From Vicia villosa (lineage: Eukaryota; Streptophyta; Magnoliopsida; Fabales; Fabaceae): a stretch of DNA of 64,000 nt. The DNA lies in the NCBI RefSeq assembly GCF_029867415.1, contig NW_026705906.1, forward strand, positions 248,001 to 312,000, in the 5' to 3' direction. A program made the translations under genes and the position numbers. The notes below the pieces were generated by a model. That model searched no databases. It had not been told where the DNA came from and saw nothing but the letters and a program-made list of their open reading frames with translations. Numbering within the stretch: position 1 is the stretch's first letter; each line of letters begins with the position of its first letter. Below are positions 46,591 through 57,603 of the stretch, piece by piece.

Positions 46591-48384
46591 GAACCTTTTT
46601 GAAAATCTGTGTGTGTGTGCTAAAAAAACGGTTTGTTTTATTTTCAAAATAAGCTCGGCAAAGCGTTAAGCTTTGGACCTACATACCTCCTCGGTGCAAT
46701 GGAGAAGTCAGAGCTAATGTAGTTCCGCTTTTGGGAAAAAACGTTTTTAAAACGAATAAACACTTTGTTGTCGTTAGAGAGAAATACTCAGCCATTGATC
46801 TTGAGCATGAGAACAAACGAGTTCTTTGCATCGCAAATGAAAGAAGGGCTCCAACTCGGATAAAATCAACGAGTATGCCACTAGCTCTCTCACGCGGAAA
46901 AGATCTCGTTATTATCAATCAATTTCAAAATCGTGGGGTATAACCACTCGTTTCGACAATTAACGGTGTCTAAACTTTTGAAGAAAAGCCACTAAAGGGC
47001 GAAAGATATTTTTAAGAAAAAGGTTTTGAAAAGATTGCAAACATAAGAATATTTTGGAAAAAGGGAGAAGATTTTGAAAATTTAAGAATGGGAGGAGATG
47101 AAGAGGCTAACCTAATGCATAAAATAAAAGCTAAGGAAAGAAACGGTCTAACCGAATAAGAAGCCAACACTTGACATTAAGAGCCAAGGTAATTTTCCCA
47201 TCCTTTGGATTTATCAATACCAACACATTAACACTTGGGGATCCATATGAACTTATTGTCTTAGCACCATTTTTCATTAAGCACATTAAGATTCTGGCAA
47301 AAATTGGGCAGAGTAACGGCTGTTTTTGGGTAAAATCCTTATCTCAATGCCTTGGAATTAACCATCAAGGGCTTTCAAGGAAATACCTGCACACATAAAC
47401 ATACAACAGAACAATGCCAGACAGACAGAACAATCACATGATAGTAATAGAATGAGTCCAAAGGTACTAGGTCCATAAGTCCGAATCTCCAAAGCGCTAG
47501 GGATAGTAACCGATAGTCCAAAGAGAACCTTATGTATTTTTTAGATTTTGATTATTTATTAGTGTTTTAGCGAAAAAATAAAGTATGGTCCAAGTGGACA
47601 AAGAGAAAATGACAGAAAGTAAATATGATGAAATGATAAAGTAAAGCGATAAAGCGAGAAATATAAAGAGCGGTAATATAAAGAGTGGTATAGTAAAGGT
47701 GCGGAAATTAAAGTTAGTTGTTAAATGTTAAAGATAACCATCTTGAAACTTGTCAAGTATGTTATCAAAGTTAGTTGGAGATCGATGGTGAGTGAATGAT
47801 GTACTCAGATTTAAATTCAATGGGGTTTATCAGAAGCTTGATAAAATCATAGCGACTACACGATAAAACCTCCACAAGTCTTAAATCAACCGCATACAAT
47901 TCTCTTCCATATTTGATCTTTTTTATTCGGGACACGAAATATTGCGCTATGTTAAGCAGATCGCCAAGTGATTTATATAGAAATCACCCTACAACGAGGC
48001 CGGTCAAAACTTTATGTGCTAATGCATGCGAGAAGAGCGATATGTAGATCGCCTTCCGAAAGCAATACCGCACGAAAAGAAAATAGGTGAGTGATCTAGT
48101 CTTCACCAAGAATCCATAAGAATTCTCAAGGCATTAAGACTTTCATCGACCAAAATAAAAAGAAATAAAAGATGGAACCACATTAAAGGCTCCTTTCATC
48201 CATAATTTCAATCACATAATTTTGCGGATTTGGATTCTCATCCTATCGACGCCCTAAGTCCATTGAAATTAGAGAGAAATTAGGCCTCTAACTTGTGATT
48301 CAAAGAAAATATCAAAAGAATGGAGTAGAAGATGAGTTAGAACCAAAAACAAGTCAAAAACCACAAAAATCAGCATTCTGCCCA

Positions 48385-48505
48385 GTGTAAATCGATTTGC
48401 ACAGAGTGTAAATCGATTTGCACAACTCTGTTTTCAAAATCTGCGCAGTTTTCAGTTGTGTAAATCGATTTGCACAAGATGTAAATCGATTTGCACAACA
48501 CAGTT
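48385..48505 (-). repeat. Paired palindrome array downstream of the E3 TATA box
   Basis: Two pairs of TGTAAATCGATTTGCACA lie here. Within each pair the starts are 21 bp apart. The core GCAAATCGATTTGC is palindromic with one mismatch (TAAATCGATTTG). Confidence 0.8.
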
Positions 48506-49194
48506 TTCAAAAAAAAAACAGCAAATAAAGAGAAGAAAACTTGTTTAAACATAAAACCAAACACCTTGTGATCTTGGATCAATTTGTGCACGAAAATGTA
48601 TCAATTAAGCAAGCAAATCTCATCAATGTAGCACCAAAGGTGCATCAAGCATAAACAACAAAGGATCACATCTTGGATCATGAAAAGGATCTAGAATTTT
48701 ACCAAATCTTCACAAACTTTGAGTCTTCTTCAAGAACACACAACCACAAGCCTTGATCTCTCACAATTGATGAAGAAACTAGTGTTTATGTTGAGGTTTA
48801 GCTCTAAATTAGTGAGGTTCAAGATGTGACTCACTAATTTGTGTGGAAGAGAAAGAGCTTTGAGTGATGGGTTTGGAAGAGGTGAGGAGAGAATTTGCAA
48901 TAAGTTTCTTGGCTATCAAAGCTTGAAAAATGAAGAGGGGAGTGTCTCAATTTATAGCACTTAGGCTTGGGAAATTTTGTGGCTTGGAGTTAGGATTGGA
49001 AAATAGAATTAGGCTTGGAAAAGTGATTTGGAGCCAAAAATGAAATCCAATGGTCTTGATGCAATCACATGAGGGTACATGATTAGATGATGTAGGAAAT
49101 CAAATGTGAGAACCAAGTCATGCTTCCCATGCTTGCAAATGATGTCAGCACTTCAAAAAGCTGAAATTTGCCTTCATTTTTCCAAATTCGTGCT

Positions 49195-49385
49195 GGTGCA
49201 ATCGATTTGCACATTATGCAAATCTATTTACATGGCTGAAAAAGGCAAAATCTGGGGCAAAAACAGTTATGCAAATCGATTGCTGTCTTATGCAAATCGA
49301 TTTGCACTGATGGCAGAAGCAAATCTGGTGCAGAAATAGTTGTGTAAATCGATTTACACCTTATGCAAATCGATTTGCACAGTGA
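49195..49385 (-). repeat. Paired palindrome array upstream of the E3 TATA box
   Basis: Three pairs of TGCAAATCGATTTGCA-type words lie here, some diverged (for example CAAATCTATTTACA). They are joined by segments with GGCAGAAGCAAATCTGG. This is the same word as at 48385-48505, on the other side of the promoter. Confidence 0.8.
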
Positions 49386-49647
49386 AAATGTTGAAAAATG
49401 CTCCTTTGATGGGTATTTTGACTTGGTACCTACAAAACACAGACATACAAGAGCACAAGGCAATATTTTTGGTATTTTGGTTAGTAAAGGAATATATACA
49501 AACTAAAACATGGGTGCTCGATGATTCCTTTGCAGATGAATTGAGCACAGCATTGCAAGTAGAGATCTAGGTTAAAACTTCTTGATTGATGATTGGTATG
49601 CAAATGATGCGTGATCTTAGGGTCAAAAATTGGGGTATGACACTATG

Positions 49648-50729
49648 CAACCGTTATTTATTCCGGAATGGAAGTGGGATAGTATATCTATGGATTTTGT
49701 TTCAGGTTTGCCGAGGACGGTGAAGAATTGTGAAGCTATTTGGGTTATTGTGGACAGGTTGACAAAGTCTGCTCATTTATACCAATGAGAATGGATTACC
49801 CAATGGAGAAGCTGGCTCAATTGTATATTGAAAAGATAGTGAGTTTACATGGTATTCCTTCGAGTATCGTGTCAGATAGAGATCCAAGGTTTACATCCAG
49901 ATTCTGGGAAAGTTTGCAGAAGGCCTTGGGTACTAAGCTGAGATTGAGTTCTGCTTATCATCCACAGACGGATGGACAGACAGAAATAACTATTCAATCA
50001 CTAGAAGATTTGTTGCGTGCTTGTGTGTTGGAAAAGGGCGGTGCTTGGGATAGTTATCTACCCTTGATCGAATTTACTTACAATAATAGTTTTCACTTGA
50101 GTATTGGTATGGCTCCGTTTGAAGCTTTGTATGGTCGGAGGTGTAGAACGCCTTTATGTTGGTACGAATCTGGCGAAAGTGCTGTGATTGGGCCAGAAAT
50201 TATTCAGGAGACAACAGAAAGGATTAAGATGATTCAGGAGAAGATGAAGACTTCTCAGAGTCGTCAGAAGAGGTATCATGATAAAAGAAGAAGGACACTT
50301 GAATTTCAAGAAGGAGATCATGTGTTCTTGAGGGTGACTCCTACAACTGGTGTTGGTAGAGCACTGAACTCAAGGAAGTTGACTCTGCGTTTTATTGGTC
50401 CGTTTCAAATTACGGAGAGGGTTGGAGAAGTGGCGTATCGTATTGCGTTGCCACCGACACTTGCGAATCTGCATGATGTGTTCCATGTATCGCAGTTGAG
50501 GAAATACATTGCTGATCCATCTCATGTGATCCAAGTCGATGATGTACAGGTAAAGGATAATCTGACGGTTGAAACCTTGCCTATGAGGATTGAAGATCAG
50601 AAGGTGAAACAATTGCGTGGCAAGGAGATAGCATTAGTCAGAGTAGCTTGGGGAGGACCGGCCGGTGGAAATGTTACGTGGGAATTAGAGAGCCAGATGA
50701 AGGACTCCTACCCGGAACTCTTTGCCTAA
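49648..50729 (+). pseudogene. gag-pol: Integrase core and chromodomain of element D
   Basis: This continues the integrase after the E3 insertion. The first catalytic Asp is in [12 protein letters not shown] one-base deletion near 49774-49780 (CATTTATA) then shifts the frame, and the next open frame takes over with [12 protein letters not shown]. The second Asp is in SDRDPRF and the Glu in HPQTDGQTE. The C-terminal part has LRKYIADPSH and a chromodomain-like end with KEIALVRVAWGG and NVTWELE, typical of Tekay/Del integrases, which target heterochromatin. The frame ends at TAA 50729, about 40 bp before the 3' LTR. Confidence 0.9.
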
Positions 50730-50737
50730 GGTATGTT

Positions 50738-50770
50738 TTCGAGGACGAAAACTTTTCTAGTGGGGAGAGT
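50738..50770 (+). other. Inverted repeat and polypurine tract of element D
   Basis: TTTTCGAGGACGAAAA is followed by CTTTTCTAGTGGGGAGAGT and then the LTR. The inverted repeat is identical in B and C. Confidence 0.7.
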
Positions 50771-52673
50771 TGTAACACCCCATAAAATTCTTTATTTAAT
50801 TTAATTAATTTTTGGATTAAATATTAGAATTATTTGAGTTAACTGAGAAAAATGGGAATAATGAGACTAATGGGCCAGTGTCGCTTTTAGTAAAGAGGGG
50901 GGTGTATTGGTAGGCCCCATTACTAATTAAAATAGTTTTATTTTATTTTCCACAAAATAGAGGAATTGGGGGAAAGAGGAATAGAACTAAGGAGAAGAGA
51001 AGAGTCTGAACGTGAAAAGAGAAGAGGAGCGGAGAAGTGCGACACGAGGAAGAGCGAAGAATCAACCTTCAGGTAAGGGGGACTCTTCCGTTTATCTTCT
51101 ATTATGGGATTATAGGTAGTATGATAGAATTTGATCGTGTTATTCGTATCAATTGGGTTGTGCTTAGGTTATGGAAGTGTTAGGTTTTGGGAGGATTGAT
51201 GCATAATGATTGTATTGACCATGTATGGTGTTAATTGGATGGTTGAATGTATTATAAATGTGTTATAATATGTGTTTGTTTCACTGTATGCAAATCTGGT
51301 TGGAATGGGATTGGTTTGGTAATGAATTGGTGAAGGAAGGGCAAAATCGCAGGCTGTTTTCTGCGATTCGGAGTTCTGGAAATCGCCAGTTCGCGCCGCG
51401 TCCAGGAGTTGGCGCCGCGAACTGCTTGGCAGAAAGCCAGGAAGTTGTGTTGTGTTCAGTACGCGCCGCGAACCTTTGGTTGCGCCGCGAAGGCGTAGTT
51501 CCCATTCGTTCCGCGCTGCGAACCCTTGTTTGCGCCGCGAAGGCGTAGTTCCTATACGTTCCGCGCCGCGAACTGTGTGTGGCGCCGCGTGCTGTTGGCG
51601 ATAGGCCGTTTTGAAAAGTTTAAAAATGTGTAACTTTTAAACCGTAAACCGGATTTTGGTGCCGTTTCGAGTACAGTGAAGCTAATCAAATAATTTATAT
51701 ACTCAAATGGTGTTTTGAGTTGTGGTTTGAATTATTTTTAAAACACCGATCTTATTTGGTTGTGGTGGGATATGCTTATAGGTACACTAATGAATGTCTT
51801 ACCTGTATGATGTTGTGGTTATGACTGGTGTTTATTATACATGTATTGTTGGTATGAAATATGTGTTTTATTGATGATTATGACATTGATCGATTTATGT
51901 GGGTGATGAGCATGTTATGGTTGATGCATGCATTCATAATCATTATGTGGCTGGTCCTTGACGATGGTGGATCAGTGGTAGCTAATTCCCATTGTGTGGA
52001 ATTAGTGAGTGGGTGTTACCGTATCCTTGACGATGGTGGGTCGGTGAGTTGGGTTATCCCAGATTTTGGTACCACATGCATGTAGTTGCATTGCATTAGG
52101 CTGTTTTGCTATTATAACATGAATGGAAGATTGTCCAATGTTATAATATGTGTTAATTTGGTTGTTTGCTTACTGATTGTATGGTTTGAATCTGATCATA
52201 ACTGTGATTGGGTGAATGGCATGTGAAATGATATTTTATTATCTATATCTTATAACATTAGTTAAATGTGAATGAGACTCACCCTTACTGTTGTTATTTT
52301 TCAGATTGAGGAGTAGCTCTCGTACTTGGTGAGGATTAGCTCGTCAAGTAGTTCGTTAGAGTCAGTTGGGTCCGTGTCATGCTCTGGTCGTGTAACACTG
52401 GGGGCGTCGTTTAGAGTTACTTGTTAAACTCTTTCTATTTTGGGTGGATTTCCTATGTTGGTGTTTTAAGTCTGTGACTTGGCTGTTTGTTATTCAGATG
52501 TTAAAGATAATTCCGCTGTGTTAAACATGATGATCTGAATAAATTTGGTTGACGTTCTCTTTTATGGCATGACATGAGTATTATTGTTTAATTATTTGGA
52601 AGTTGTAATGCCCTTTTCATGTTTACTCTGATTATTGTTTATTATTTATGCGGGGTATTAGAAGGGTGTTACA
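50771..52673 (+). repeat. Element D 3' LTR
   Basis: The LTR is 1903 bp and begins with the intact TGTAACACCCC. It differs from the 5' LTR by scattered substitutions and small indels, so D is older than A and C. Its array at 51389-51595 again has eight GCGCCGCG cores, one of them mutated to GCGCTGCG. Confidence 0.9.
51389..51595 (+). repeat. Paired palindrome array, D 3' LTR
   Basis: Same layout as 41667-41873: four pairs of GCGCCGCG cores 19 bp apart. Confidence 0.8.
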
Positions 52674-52678
52674 AAAGC

Positions 52679-55246
52679 CACAATTATAGAAGTGTCAACC
52701 GAGTGAATCGGAGCGATGCCACAAGCTCAAAAATAAACCAATGTGATTTCTAAAAAAATATATAAGCTTTACATGCGCGGTCGGACTGAAAAAGGTGGAT
52801 GGTTTGGACACTTTTCGGTTCAAAAAAACGATTTCCGCAGAAAAACCAGAACTGCTCAAAACAGACCCAATAGTGTTCGAAACGAAAATTCGTCCGTGTC
52901 GAAAGCTTCGGAACGCCCCAAAACCCCGAGGTACATGTAAAAAAAACTACGATCGAATAAACAGTTCAAGAGTTATGCTAAAAACTCGGTTTATGTACAA
53001 AAACGGCCGAATTTCACAACCTGAGATTTTTCCACTAAACTTCCGCCAACTTGGGCACGAATAGTCCTGGATATATTGCAGCTGCCTAATGAAACTCATT
53101 TCAAGTGGTGAAATTGGCTAAAAGTGAAAAATCATACAAAATGGCAAATTGTCAAGCTCATGTCCGATTACACAAAGTGTTAGAAACTTGAGAAAATTAA
53201 ACCCAACAGAAAATTAGCACATGAAAAATATACTAACTAGTAAAACAATTAATGTACAGCAACAACAACAACTATTTCTCATGTCAAGTATTAGTGGAAC
53301 CAACCAAGTGCCACATAATGTCAAAAGTGAGAAGCTTAGGAACTTGTAGAAAATACTGAGTGTTAGTATACCTTGAACTAGTGCTATGTTAGTATACAAA
53401 CCTGAATCACATCATCAACAATCATCATCTAATAACAATGTGTCATCAACACTTTAATCACATTTTATCAACAATTATGTCAAGTGTTTTTACCTTGTGC
53501 TACAAAAACAATCTATTTCCCACGTTCAACATCTTCACTAACAACAATAACATCTACACTTCCAGAATCATACAAAGTTGCCATTACACTTCAACTATGG
53601 ACAGAAAAATTCAATGAATAAGTTTCACGAGGTTCTTTTTGTTCCAAGATCACAACAAATATTCACCCCCTTTATAACCAACCTCAACAATTAGCATAAT
53701 CTTCAACAATCAATAAATAAAAAATTGAATAAACTTCCAGCACTTGTTTTACAATCATCAAGTCTTGTATTTCTCATTCAAACTCTAAATTCAAACATAA
53801 CAATGGATCACGATCTTTAGCCCTCGGTTACTCTCTACTTCCTACGAATTTCGTTCAAATGAATCGGCTAAAACGGCAACACCACGCAGATTTTCAGCAC
53901 TGTTAACAAGTAACCTCCCAACAACAATCATTCCAACATTCTTATATCTCAACAATTGTCAACATCCAATTTCATTAAACCACAACTCAACAATCCAACA
54001 CCTTTTTTCAGCATTATCGTCAACTCTAACTAACAACAATCACGTCAATTTCATGCCATTGTCTACAAGCAAATGAATCGAGAAACCTCACACAAACAAT
54101 TATACGAACACCTATAGTGCATACTTCTTCATTAACAAACATTATGAACATATCAACAATAACGACTAAGCATCGTTACTAATTGAATTTCAAAGATGAT
54201 CAAACAACTTCACCTTAATGCTTATCATCAACAATTAATCAACAAGCAATTCAAGAATTAGGTTCAACAAGAATCATCATAATTTCCATTCAAGAATCAT
54301 GTAACTCAACAATTATCACTTCAGTTCTAATTCCCAATGATTAGTGTTCATGAGCAAATAAGTAAAATCAAGTGGAAGAATTGTTACCGGAATTGAAGTG
54401 GTGAATCGGTGTGAGGCAGAAGATAGACTGCGCGTGAGAGGAGGGAGGATACCACGGCTGAGTCAGAAGAGGAGAGAGAGGCCGGCGCGATTTTTCGACG
54501 GTGTCGTACTGTGTCCGGCAGTGGTTGGCTGGCGAGCAGTGGTTGGCCGACGGTGTGGTGGTCCACGAACGGTGATGGTAGCGGTGGAGGGAGAAGTGAG
54601 AAGGGGATTCGAGTGGTGGTGGTCTGCAACGTGAGGAAGAGGGGTTTCTTTTTGATTTTTCTCTTCTTCCTTTCTCTGTCTTAGTGAAGAGATGAAGTTG
54701 TTGTTGAGTTTTTTTTGTTATCACAAAAAAAAAAAAAATGAGAGGAAAATAGAAAAAGAGTTTTCTTTCCTTTATAAAATGTGAGTTTAATTTTTTTGGA
54801 ATAGGGAGAAAAAATAAGAATTTGTTTATGAGTTTTTTGTGAGAAAAATAAAAACGAAAGTGGAAAATGGAAAGTATGGGAAAAGTTATGAAAAAAAAGA
54901 GAATTTAAATTTGGAGTCGAGGGAAAGATACTAGAATGAAAAAAATATTAATTTCGGCTTATTCGGTGCTTAAACGAAGTAGCACTATGATCGGTTGTAT
55001 AATTCCGACTTTGAGCTTGACGATTGCAAAACCCTTACTATTGGGAGATCATAGGGGAGGTAAGATGATCCGTGAAGCCTCGAACTCTCCTCGTTTAATC
55101 AAGAATCCTTTCAAAGAGAAGCTCCTTTTGCCAATATATGAAGAAACAGTTGTGCTAAGAATGTATGTATAAGATTATGACATAAGTAGAATATGCATAT
55201 GAATGTAAGCCACATAAAGAGGGTAGGACAAATTTGGGGTATGACA
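52679..55246 (-). repeat. LTR X, U3-side part (minus strand)
   Basis: This continues LTR X after element D and ends with GGGTATGACA at 55246, the reverse complement of the TGTCATACCCC start. On the minus strand a TATA box (TATAAAGG, about 54768-54776) is followed by a leader with a short Pro/Ser/His-rich frame (54368-54724) and a donor-like CCG/GTAACA near 54388. 53060-54360 is AT-rich with many CAACAA/TCATCA words and no gene. Full LTR X is about 4.1 kb without D. Confidence 0.7.
54768..54776 (-). promoter_or_regulatory. TATA box of LTR X
   Basis: The minus strand reads TATAAAGG, followed about 30 bp later by an A-rich and then CT-rich leader. The position inside the LTR fits a U3 promoter. 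Confidence 0.5.
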
Positions 55247-55724
55247 GCCCCTAGTAATCATAAACTTAGGACAATACCCCTGATTGATCGGGAAGTATCT
55301 TCATACATGTATGAGTGAATGCCCCTGATTGTTCGACGCTCTTAAGAGATTCTTCGAATCTTGACCTGATTTCCCCATATCGTTTGGACAAATCATGTCA
55401 TGCCCCTTGTATACATTGACTTCTAACCAACTGGGTCAAGTGTATGAGATAATGCTTATGAAGTGGTTTTGTCTATCGGGAGAACTTTTAGTCATTAGTC
55501 ATACCCTCCACAGATTCTTCCTGATGCTAAACATTTGAAAGTATGTAGAAGAAGATGTTTTAATAACAAAACTTATGAGATGCGATGCATATGTCTGTCT
55601 TGAAGTTTTGAAAAACATTTTAATAAAACAGAAGATATAAAAGAGGGATATTTGTAAAACGTGATATCAGCTCAATGTTTATGGTAAACCCTTAGGAGTC
55701 AAGATACCTTTTTGATGACAGTAT
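55247..55724 (-). other. 3' UTR of the element owning LTR X
   Basis: AGGGGC beside the LTR start (minus) is a polypurine-like end, so X is most likely a 3' LTR with its interior to the right. The 480 bp repeat the word CCCCTGATTG and have no open frame of note. LTR G cuts it at 55725. Confidence 0.5.
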
Positions 55725-56775
55725 TGTCATACCCCAATTTTTGACCCTAAGATCACACATCATTTGCATACCAATCATCAATCAAGAAGTTTTAACCTAG
55801 ATCTCTACTTGCAATGTTGTGCTCAATTCATCTGCAAAGGAATCATCGAGCACCCATGTTTTAGTTTGTATATATTCCTTTACTAACCAAAATACCAAAA
55901 ATATTGCCTTGTGCTCTTGTATGTCTGTGTTTTGTAGGTACCAAGTCAAAATACCCATCAAAGGAGCATTTTTCAACATTTTCACTGTGCAAATCGATTT
56001 GCATAAGGTGTAAATCGATTTACACAACTGTTTCTGTACCAGATTTGCTTCTGCCATCAGTGCAAATCGATTTGCATAAGACAGCAATCGATTTGCATAA
56101 CTGTTTTTGCCCCAGATTTTGCCTTTTTCAGCCATGTAAATAGATTTGCATAATGTGCAAATCGATTGCACCAGCACGAATTTGGAAAAATGAAGGCAAA
56201 TTTCAGCTTTTTGAAGTGTTGACATCATTTGCAAGCATGGGAAGCATGACTTGGTTCTCACATTTGATTTCCTACATCATCTAATCATGTACCCTCATGT
56301 GATTGCATCAAGACCATTGGATTTCATTTTTGGCTCCAAATCACTTTTCCAAGCCTAATTCTATTTTCCAATCCTAACTCCAAGCCACAAAATTTCCCAA
56401 GCCTAAGTGCTATAAATTGAGACACTCCCCTCTTCATTTTTCAAGCTTTGATAGCCAAGAAACTTATTGCAAATTCTCTCCTCACCTCTTCCAAACCCAT
56501 CACTCAAAGCTCTTTCTCTTCCACACAAATTAGTGAGTCACATCTTGAACCTCACTAATTTAGAGCTAAACCTCAACATAAACACTAGTTTTTGCATCAA
56601 TTGTGAGAGATCAAGGCTTGTGGTTGTGTGTTCTTGAAGAAGATTCAAAGTTTGTGAAGATTTGGTAAAATTCTTGATCCTTTACATGATTCAAGATGTG
56701 ATCCATTGTTGTTTATGCTTGATGCACCTTTGGTGCTACATTGATGAGATTTGTTTGCTTAATTGATACATTTTC
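55725..56775 (+). repeat. LTR G: Ogre-like LTR related to E3, cut by element H
   Basis: It starts TGTCATACCCCAATTTTTGACCC and follows the sense strand of E3 almost base for base until 56775, where element H begins. E3 shows the uninterrupted sequence at this point (GATACATTTTC followed by GTGCACAAATTG), which acts as an empty site. A TATA box CTATAAATTGAG is at about 56410. The palindrome array is at 55986-56180. Confidence 0.85.
55986..56180 (+). repeat. Paired palindrome array in LTR G
   Basis: Three pairs of TGCAAATCGATTTGCA-type words, corresponding to the array at 49195-49385 in E3. It lies about 230-420 bp upstream of the TATA box. Confidence 0.8.
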
Positions 56776-57353
56776 TGTTAGAACAAGATTTGTTCTGATC
56801 AATTATCTTAGTTTTGATGATAACAATAATATGAATTTTGCTTAAGATAATATGGTACTCTAATCCAATGCAATTTCCTTTTCAGGGAATATATAAAGAG
56901 TACGCATAATTCAGCGCTCAGAAGCTTTGTCTCAAGGATTCAGCATGCAACATCAGAACATGGTCTGGCAAGACATCAGAAGATGGTCGAAGCAGAATCA
57001 GAACATGGGTCTATGGAAGCATCAGAAGAACAAGAGAACAGAAGCACTGAAGTTCTGATGGTATCACGCTCAGAAGCACTTCAAGGTCAGAAGATCAGAA
57101 GATGCTATGCACCAAGCTGTTTGACTCTGATGATATTCAAACGTTGTATTCACAAACATCAGATCAGAAGAAAGTACAAGTGGCAAGCTACGCTGACTGA
57201 CAAAAGGAACGTTAAAAGCTATTCTAGGCTACGTCAGTAGACACAGCGTGAACAAGGCTCGAGGTAGTTGACAAAAGCGTATAACATTAAATGCGATGCT
57301 GTACGGAACACGCAAAGCATTAAATGCACTCAACGGTCATCTTCTCCAACGCC

Positions 57354-57361
57354 TATAAATA
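57354..57361 (+). promoter_or_regulatory. TATA box of element H
   Basis: TATAAATA lies in the LTR about 620 bp before its end, so R and U5 would be about 590 bp long. The sequence upstream (CAACGGTCA, TTAAATGCA) resembles a plant pol II promoter only in general terms. Confidence 0.6.
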
Positions 57362-57603
57362 TGAAGTTCTGATGAGAAGCAAGGTTAACGACTCTGCACC
57401 AAAACAATTCAAATTAACTTGCTGAAACGCTGTTCAAATCAAAACTCAGAATCTTCATCTTCATCAAAGCTCACTACATTGCTGTTGTAATATATTAGTG
57501 AGATTAAGCTAAAACGATTAAGAGAAATATCACAGTTTGTGATTATCGCTTTTAAGAAGCATTTGTAATACTCTTAGAATTGATTACATTAAGTTGTAAG
57601 GAA

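Larger units (their letters stand above)
46372..49642 (-). mobile_element. E3: solo LTR of an Ogre-like element inside D integrase
   Basis: It is 3271 bp bounded by TGTAGCGG and GGGTATGACA, in minus orientation. The target duplication CTATG is at 46367-46371 and 49643-49647. It has no primer site, polypurine tract or coding region, so it is most simply a solo LTR left by LTR-LTR recombination. A TATA box lies at about 48952 (minus, CTATAAATT). The stem-loops are at 46575-46590 and 46687-46704. It is closely related to LTR G at 55725. Open frames inside it are short and unrelated to known proteins. Confidence 0.85.
41045..52673 (+). mobile_element. Element D: Tekay/Del-like chromovirus, disabled
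   Basis: Two LTRs of about 1.9 kb flank gag-pol. The target duplication AAAGC is at 41040-41044 and 52674-52678. The order is LTR, initiator-Met primer site, gag with three zinc knuckles, protease, RT, RNase H, integrase, chromodomain, polypurine tract, LTR. Without the nested LTR E3 the element is about 8.35 kb. It carries a nonsense codon in RT, a frameshift in integrase and the E3 insertion. The left LTR start is mutated (TATATCACCCC instead of TGTAACACCCC). It is the only element here that encodes most of the enzymes B and C need. Confidence 0.95.

Noticed and set aside
54368..54724. Pro/Ser/His-rich frames as a small host gene
   Set aside because: They lie directly after the TATA box of LTR X, in its leader, overlap in several frames and show no recognisable domain.
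34106..55246. E2 and X as the two LTRs of one element
   Set aside because: Their first 100 bases (sense) differ beyond the TGTCATACCCC start, and both have polypurine-like sequence on their right, so both look like 3' LTRs of different elements.
55797..56261. 154-residue minus-strand frame in LTR G (also 49106-49570)
   Set aside because: It crosses the palindrome array, where repeats give similar peptides on both strands; no start context or family support.
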